DNA of 64,000 bases from Panorpa germanica (lineage: Eukaryota; Arthropoda; Insecta; Mecoptera; Panorpidae): NCBI GenBank assembly GCA_963678705.1, contig OY783208.1, positions 23,772,207 through 23,836,206 of the forward strand, read 5' to 3'. Below are positions 59,319-64,000 of this stretch, piece by piece. The position numbers were made by a program, and so were the translations under genes. Position 1 is the first letter of the stretch; the number at the start of each line of letters is the position of its first letter. A model generated the notes under the pieces. The model saw only the letters and a list, made by a program, of their open reading frames with translations. It ran no database searches and was not told the origin of the DNA.

Positions 59319-62069
59319 TTATTTTTTGAATATGATTTTAACAGTTTGAATATCCATTGGCCCAAGCTTCATCTTCTTCATGCTCGACATGGGGCCCTTG
59401 GGGTGGAGCCCTGTGAGTGACGTGAATTGCATTTCCTCCACGTCAGCCACTTTAAACAACGGCGCAGCAGAGAATCCAACCCTGTGAGTACAGTTCTGGG
59501 GAACCTCTTTACCGATGGAACAACTGTATCCCTGTCGATGCAAGATAAGAAGCGCTTCATTCGAAGGGGACTCCTCCGAGGTCGAACTCGTGCGTGACCG
59601 GAGATTCACGAGGTGTACGTCACATGGGAAGGGATTCGTCAGCAACTTCACGTTCTTCACAACAGTCTGGTCGTGCTGATTAACAAAGAAGAAGATCGTT
59701 ACAGGATAGTTCAAGGAGTTGCCGAGGTGTTGCACGAAGTTGCTCGGAAGACGGTAGAACTTGTCCACGTCGGGGAGCTTCGGCTTGCGTTTGATGCCCC
59801 CCGCGATGGACTCCAGCACCAACGAGAACTTAAACGTCGTGAGTTTGTTGTCCATGACTCCCTCCCCGAGCCCTTTGTTGTCATCGTTCAGAGTATTCCT
59901 GTCCAGCATGACCTCGAGCCGACCCTGTTCCAGGCTGGATGCACCCAGAGCGTGGCCTGTCAATAGCGTCAGGCGATTTTCCGCGTCCTGCAGGAACGCC
60001 ATGCTCGTCACAGGATAATAATTCCCCTCGATCCCGATCCCCGATACCGTCTTCCTCTTTTGGAAGGAAAACCCATTGGAGTCCGTGTAGAACACAGGAG
60101 GTTTTCCATTCTTAATGTTGGTTTCCAGGCGCATGAACATCTCCGCGTTGTGGACGGCCAGTCTCGAGGTCACCTCCAGATAAATGGCGTGTGAGAGGGA
60201 GCTGTTCTCCGTGTGGTAGATGCGAGCCGTGTGTTTGAAGTCCCCGCCCAGGAAGACAGTAACTTCGCTGCTGATCCCGCCAGAGCTTACCACGATCTGT
60301 GGATGCATGGAGAACTCCTTCAGGATGCTCAACTCCGGGTGTGTTTCGTTGGCTGGTTTGAACACGTACGCCCCTGATTCCAAGCTGTGGTACGCTGCAA
60401 ACCACTGGTTGATCTTAACCTCCTTCTTCGTCACATTCTTCCTGATCGTGTTCAACATTCCGGAAGTGCCATCGAACATGAGTTGCATGAACGCGTTTTG
60501 CAGGCGGATGTCGCCAACAGGATTCCGTTTAACTTTAAATACCTTCGTCATCTGTTGGCAACTTATGCAGTAGGTTTCTGCGAGGTTCTCTGCTTTGACT
60601 TCCGGGACTTGATTCACGAAGAATATCGACAGACTGAGCGGAGGCAACGCTGCTATGAATATTACTTCAAACTCTCCTTCCACTAGCAAGAGAGTATTCT
60701 CTAGAGATCCCGTCAATTTCCAAATGGGATTTATTTGGATTTGCAATTCATTGTTCTTTGCGTCAGTCACCTGGACTTTCGTTGTATTTGTCCTGATCCT
60801 GACTACCTCACTCCTGCTGTGAGGCAAAGAGTTGAAGAGGATTATCTTCCTGTTTAAGATTTTCTCTTTCTTTGGAAGTTGGTCGAAAGCAGGACGATCA
60901 GTTTCAGCCTGGATTATTTCGTGGGCGTCCATCTTGTTCTTCGGCGACGATATTAACGACTCGATGGTGTACTGCTGGATCTTCAAGGTGTGTTGAATGC
61001 CCTTCAGCAACGACTTCGCATAGTCCTCCACAACTACCGCCTTGGACGTTCCAGTTATTCCTTCATTGTGCTGGAACAAAGCCAGGTTCCGCCTAGCGAC
61101 GGTTAGCAATTTGTACTTCTCCTCCAGGGCTGCCACAGAGATGTTGTCCTCCTTTTGGCGCGCTTTGTTGATGGTCAACGTGAACAACATCTCCGCGTTC
61201 CTCAAGTTGTGCTCTAATTCCCGCCCTAGAATCTTCATGAAGGGTCTCGTCGTGTAGTATCCCGTCCAGTAATCCGGCCTCCCATTAGTGAACACCTCTC
61301 CGTACGGTAGGAAGTCACCAGACATGGTCGGGTAGTTGTCATAGCGCTGGAAGATCTCGTTGAAGTATTCTTTAGGCGTTCCAAACGCAATCTTCGTCTG
61401 ATAGACGTCAAAATGTTTGTTGATGTAGTCGATAATCGTCTTGTAGTTCGAGAATTGATGGTCCAGTTGTTCCTCCAGGTTGTATTTGAAATCACCGCCC
61501 AAAAATATCATCAAAACCTTGTGAGTGACAAGGGATCCAGCCTTATGAAACTGCTCCAGCAGAATTTCAGCCTTTCTTTTGACGTTCTCGCTGGTAACTA
61601 CCTGTTTCTTGTGGAAGTCATAGTCCTTGCAGATGTCGCGGTTAGGTCCGCAAGAATTGATGGTGTAGAGGTCGAACGGCATGTGATGGGTTAGTAGGCT
61701 CCCAGGCTGCAGTGCGTCTACCTTCGCTCTAGAACGACGTCGCTCGTTCATAGATTCCCAACCTGGTGTCCAGTAGAAATCAGAAATCATGGAGAAGGCG
61801 AACCAGCGCTTCCAGGCGTAGTGGACTCTTTGGATGATGTTTGCCTTTAGATTGGAGCGAGATAGAAGATAGGGGAGGGTCGCCCCGTGACCGTAGACGT
61901 TGATGGACCATCCATATTCGGGCGTGGTGTTTAGGTTCTCGCGAAGCCATTGGTGGCCTTCGATTAGTTGATCCAGCAGCGCGTACAAATGCGTGGTGGC
62001 TTCATCCGGCATGACCCAGCCCCCAGTTGTTATCTCCAGGCGTTCCGTCTTGATGAGTTCTTGGAAATC
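59319..62069 (-). CDS. Golgi alpha-mannosidase II paralogue (gene 2), last exon: predicted pseudoenzyme
   Basis: One 2751-nt exon (acceptor tttccag|GAT, stop TAA 59321-59319) encodes 916 residues, collinear with exon 5 of gene 1 from DFQELIK and TGGWVMPDEA to the C-terminus. The fold-defining motifs are kept: IQRVHYAWKRW, PFDLY, LGGDF, ARRNLALFQH, EGITGTSK. Catalytic residues are not. The nucleophile/zinc ligand Asp of GWSID is Asn (GWSINVYGHGATLPY), and the zinc ligand His of QHHD is Asn (FQHNEG), with the following Asp changed to Glu. The long frame is free of stops, so purifying selection on a non-hydrolytic role, or a young loss, are both possible. It is a tandem duplicate of the 49-56 kb gene, same strand. 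A minus-strand AATAAA lies at 59146-59141. Confidence 0.92.
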   Translation of the reverse strand, partial: DFQELIKTERLEITTGGWVMPDEATTHLYALLDQLIEGHQWLRENLNTTPEYGWSINVYGHGATLPYLLSRSNLKANIIQRVHYAWKRWFAFSMISDFYWTPGWESMNERRRSRAKVDALQPGSLLTHHMPFDLYTINSCGPNRDICKDYDFHKKQVVTSENVKRKAEILLEQFHKAGSLVTHKVLMIFLGGDFKYNLEEQLDHQFSNYKTIIDYINKHFDVYQTKIAFGTPKEYFNEIFQRYDNYPTMSGDFLPYGEVFTNGRPDYWTGYYTTRPFMKILGRELEHNLRNAEMLFTLTINKARQKEDNISVAALEEKYKLLTVARRNLALFQHNEGITGTSKAVVVEDYAKSLLKGIQHTLKIQQYTIESLISSPKNKMDAHEIIQAETDRPAFDQLPKKEKILNRKIILFNSLPHSRSEVVRIRTNTTKVQVTDAKNNELQIQINPIWKLTGSLENTLLLVEGEFEVIFIAALPPLSLSIFFVNQVPEVKAENLAETYCISCQQMTKVFKVKRNPVGDIRLQNAFMQLMFDGTSGMLNTIRKNVTKKEVKINQWFAAYHSLESGAYVFKPANETHPELSILKEFSMHPQIVVSSGGISSEVTVFLGGDFKHTARIYHTENSSLSHAIYLEVTSRLAVHNAEMFMRLETNIKNGKPPVFYTDSNGFSFQKRKTVSGIGIEGNYYPVTSMAFLQDAENRLTLLTGHALGASSLEQGRLEVMLDRNTLNDDNKGLGEGVMDNKLTTFKFSLVLESIAGGIKRKPKLPDVDKFYRLPSNFVQHLGNSLNYPVTIFFFVNQHDQTVVKNVKLLTNPFPCDVHLVNLRSRTSSTSEESPSNEALLILHRQGYSCSIGKEVPQNCTHRVGFSAAPLFKVADVEEMQFTSLTGLHPKGPMSSMKKMKLGPMDIQTVKIIFKK

Positions 62070-62224
62070 CTGGAAACAGGAAACAGATGTCTATGACACT
62101 AAAACATAACCTACAATGTGAGACTTTTTAGCCAGCCTCCTGAACGTTAAAATAAAGGCCCCCGAAAAAGTGCAACTATGTTACTTTTATTTCGAGGTCA
62201 AATACTTGTTGATTGCGAGCTTAC

Positions 62225-62419
62225 CCTTTTGGCGGCGCTGCTGGCCGTCTTCCACCATTTATGAAGGAACGCCATTTCGTTCCAAACAAAAGTCAATGTC
62301 TTATATAGCTTCATCTTCTTGATCATTACTTCGATGACCTGTTTAGTGGTATCGAAAAAGTACTGCTTGAAGGTTCGCAGCCATCCTGCTCTGTTGTGTG
62401 AATGTGGAACTAAATACAC
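62225..62419 (-). CDS. Golgi alpha-mannosidase II paralogue (gene 2), zinc-site exon
   Basis: Acceptor atccgcag|GTG and donor AAAAGG|gtaagc bound 65 codons, phase 0, the same size and borders as the matching exon of gene 1. It reads VYLVPHSHNRAGW, then TLTFVWNEMAFLHKWW. In GH38 the HND motif supplies two zinc ligands; here the Asp is Arg (HNR), which would place a positive charge in the metal site. Earlier exons (membrane anchor, stem) are not found in 62420-64000 and must lie beyond the window, so the gene is partial here. Confidence 0.9.
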
Positions 62420-62559
62420 CTGCGGATGGATTACAAATATAATGAGATCGTCTCCATGAAAGCAAAGTCCACTTGTGTGTTGTCTAAACGAAGAAGTTAC
62501 ATTTCGTGTTAGTTTTGTCACATAACGTTCAGGGGCAGAAGATTTTTGTTTGATTTAAA

Positions 62560-62955
62560 GTGAAAAATCGCGGAATATAGATGGCGATACTATACAGCAG
62601 GTTAAATATTATCAAAAAAAACATGTTTTTTTTATGTTTAAATCGTTTTATGTAAGTAACTATAAACGCGAATCAAAATCTAAAGCTGCAATTAGTTAGA
62701 TGAATAACGTATTTACATTTTAAGCTTTCTTCCACTGACTTTTCACTGATTTTGATATGACTGGGATATTATCGAATACTCTATATATTTTTAAGTCTTA
62801 AGGGTAAGTTTGAGAACCGTAATAAGGGTTATAAAATTTAAGACAAACCCTTAGAAATGTTACCAGTCATATAAAAATTGGAATTGAATTAGAAAATATA
62901 GCAATATTCATTTACAAAACTTATTTTTGCGGTTCCAACTCATTAAAATTGTTTA
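62560..62955 (+). mobile_element. R6 MITE copy upstream of mannosidase gene 2 zinc-site exon
   Basis: R6 body with its rearranged inverted half, in the intron before 62225-62419. Confidence 0.75.
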
Positions 62956-63194
62956 AAGTTATGCCAGGAATTTAAAAAAAATAAAAATAATTAAAATAAC
63001 GTTTACAAATAAAATAAATATTTCAAATAACTGCAGTTTAACCCCGCGATTCATTATACAGGAGCTAAATAGTGCGCGGTTGGAGCCCCCAATAATTAGG
63101 GCCCTCAGAAAGGTCTTAAGGATGTATGAGTGAGTGCGTGGTGTAATAGTGAATTTTGATGGGTGGGATACGCTTGAGCATTTGCGAGGTGAAG

Positions 63195-63800
63195 TGAAGA
63201 AAATTATCACGTGACGTGAATTTTACATTTGGCAACACCGCTTTTTTTGGTTAGTTTTCTCCCGGTGACATTTGAATGTTTTGTAAAGATGGATATACCT
63301 CAAAAACGTAACAAGCAAGGATTATTTTGTAAAAAACGACCACTAGAAATAGATAATAATTAACATAGTAAAATAAAAAAACAAATGATTATAAAGTCAT
63401 TAAATTTGAATCACTACTATTATAATTTTTAGGTTATGTTATTAAATTATTAAAGTGTTTATAAATATTTTAATTCTATATACCATATGTGCTATTTTCT
63501 TAATTTTTGTACTTAATTTTAGCTGTTACTATCACGTAATATTTACGTAATTTTGACAGTTCTGAACGAGGTTATATTTAAATCTTTAATTACCGTTTTT
63601 CCCGCTGTCGTGTTGTGGCGCTTATTATAGCAGTGCGACGTTACCAATGGCGAAAAATAATTTATTAAATATCATAATTTGAATTTCATTTCTAATTTTC
63701 TTTTCAGGATGAACGGATACATAGTATTTTTAAAATATTGACCTGTCACGCCAATATTCACCTTTCTAATGAATAGTTTTTTTTTATACGACACAATATA
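63195..63800 (+). repeat. R8 copy 3
   Basis: Forward R8 with the CACGTGACGTGAATTTTACA terminus and the MDIPQKRNKQ frame, ending early at a stop after EIDNN. Confidence 0.75.
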
Positions 63801-64000
63801 GTATAAGTATGTCATATCTTTTACTCCCCATTGTGTAACAGAGATGGCAGTTGTATAAACCAATTTACGAGAAAATGATTTTTTACATGGATGTACATCT
63901 GCAAACTAATAGCTATTAGCGATTAAACAGTACAGGGTGTCCAACAGTTAACGACTACTTTAATTAAATAAAGTAAATGCACAAAGACCGTGAACAATAA

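Noticed and set aside
49154-62419. Assignment of the mannosidases to the lysosomal type
   Set aside because: PHSHxD rather than the lysosomal AHTHDD start, the Cys-Gly-Pro segment, the stem exon and the N-terminal anchor fit the Golgi class II type better.

Overview
The window is nuclear DNA from an insect (order not resolvable from sequence alone). The evidence is spliceosomal introns with GT/AG borders, an AT-rich background, a two-isoform orcokinin neuropeptide gene, two Golgi-type class II alpha-mannosidase (GH38) genes, and dense non-autonomous transposons. Only these three genes are convincingly host coding. Most of the rest is interspersed repeat, here called R1 to R14.

Layout. 1-13.4 kb: repeats, including a nested SINE with two sets of target-site duplications, R1 to R6 copies, a non-LTR retrotransposon 3' fragment and a 310-bp inverted repeat. 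13.4-47.7 kb, plus strand: the orcokinin gene, with a TATA/Inr promoter, a signal-peptide exon (13824-13895), a 19-kb repeat-filled intron, a shared exon (33085-33181), then two alternative ends. One is a single large orcokinin B exon (37204-38498) with a 26-unit array. The other is a pair of orcokinin A exons (46132-46249 and 47362-47659). All junctions keep reading phase, giving predicted precursors of 487 aa (B) and 194 aa (A).

49.1-56.1 kb, minus strand, convergent with orcokinin: a complete five-exon Golgi alpha-mannosidase II-like gene, 1107 aa predicted, with all zinc ligands and the nucleophile present. 59.3-62.4 kb and beyond, minus strand: a tandem paralogue with the same exon structure whose first exons lie past the right edge. 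Its frame is open over 981 residues, but it has lost three of the four zinc ligands, including the nucleophilic aspartate, so it should be a pseudoenzyme. This is the most interesting single observation.

Other points of note are the 36-bp coding minisatellite of orcokinin B, a ten-copy repeat (R1) of which nine copies carry a perfect TGACGTCA (CRE) palindrome, Helitron-type termini on two element families, an 870-bp foldback element, and a nested inverted-repeat region at 18-24 kb. Repeat names and boundaries come from reading copies against one another by eye; boundaries are approximate unless target-site duplications are given.
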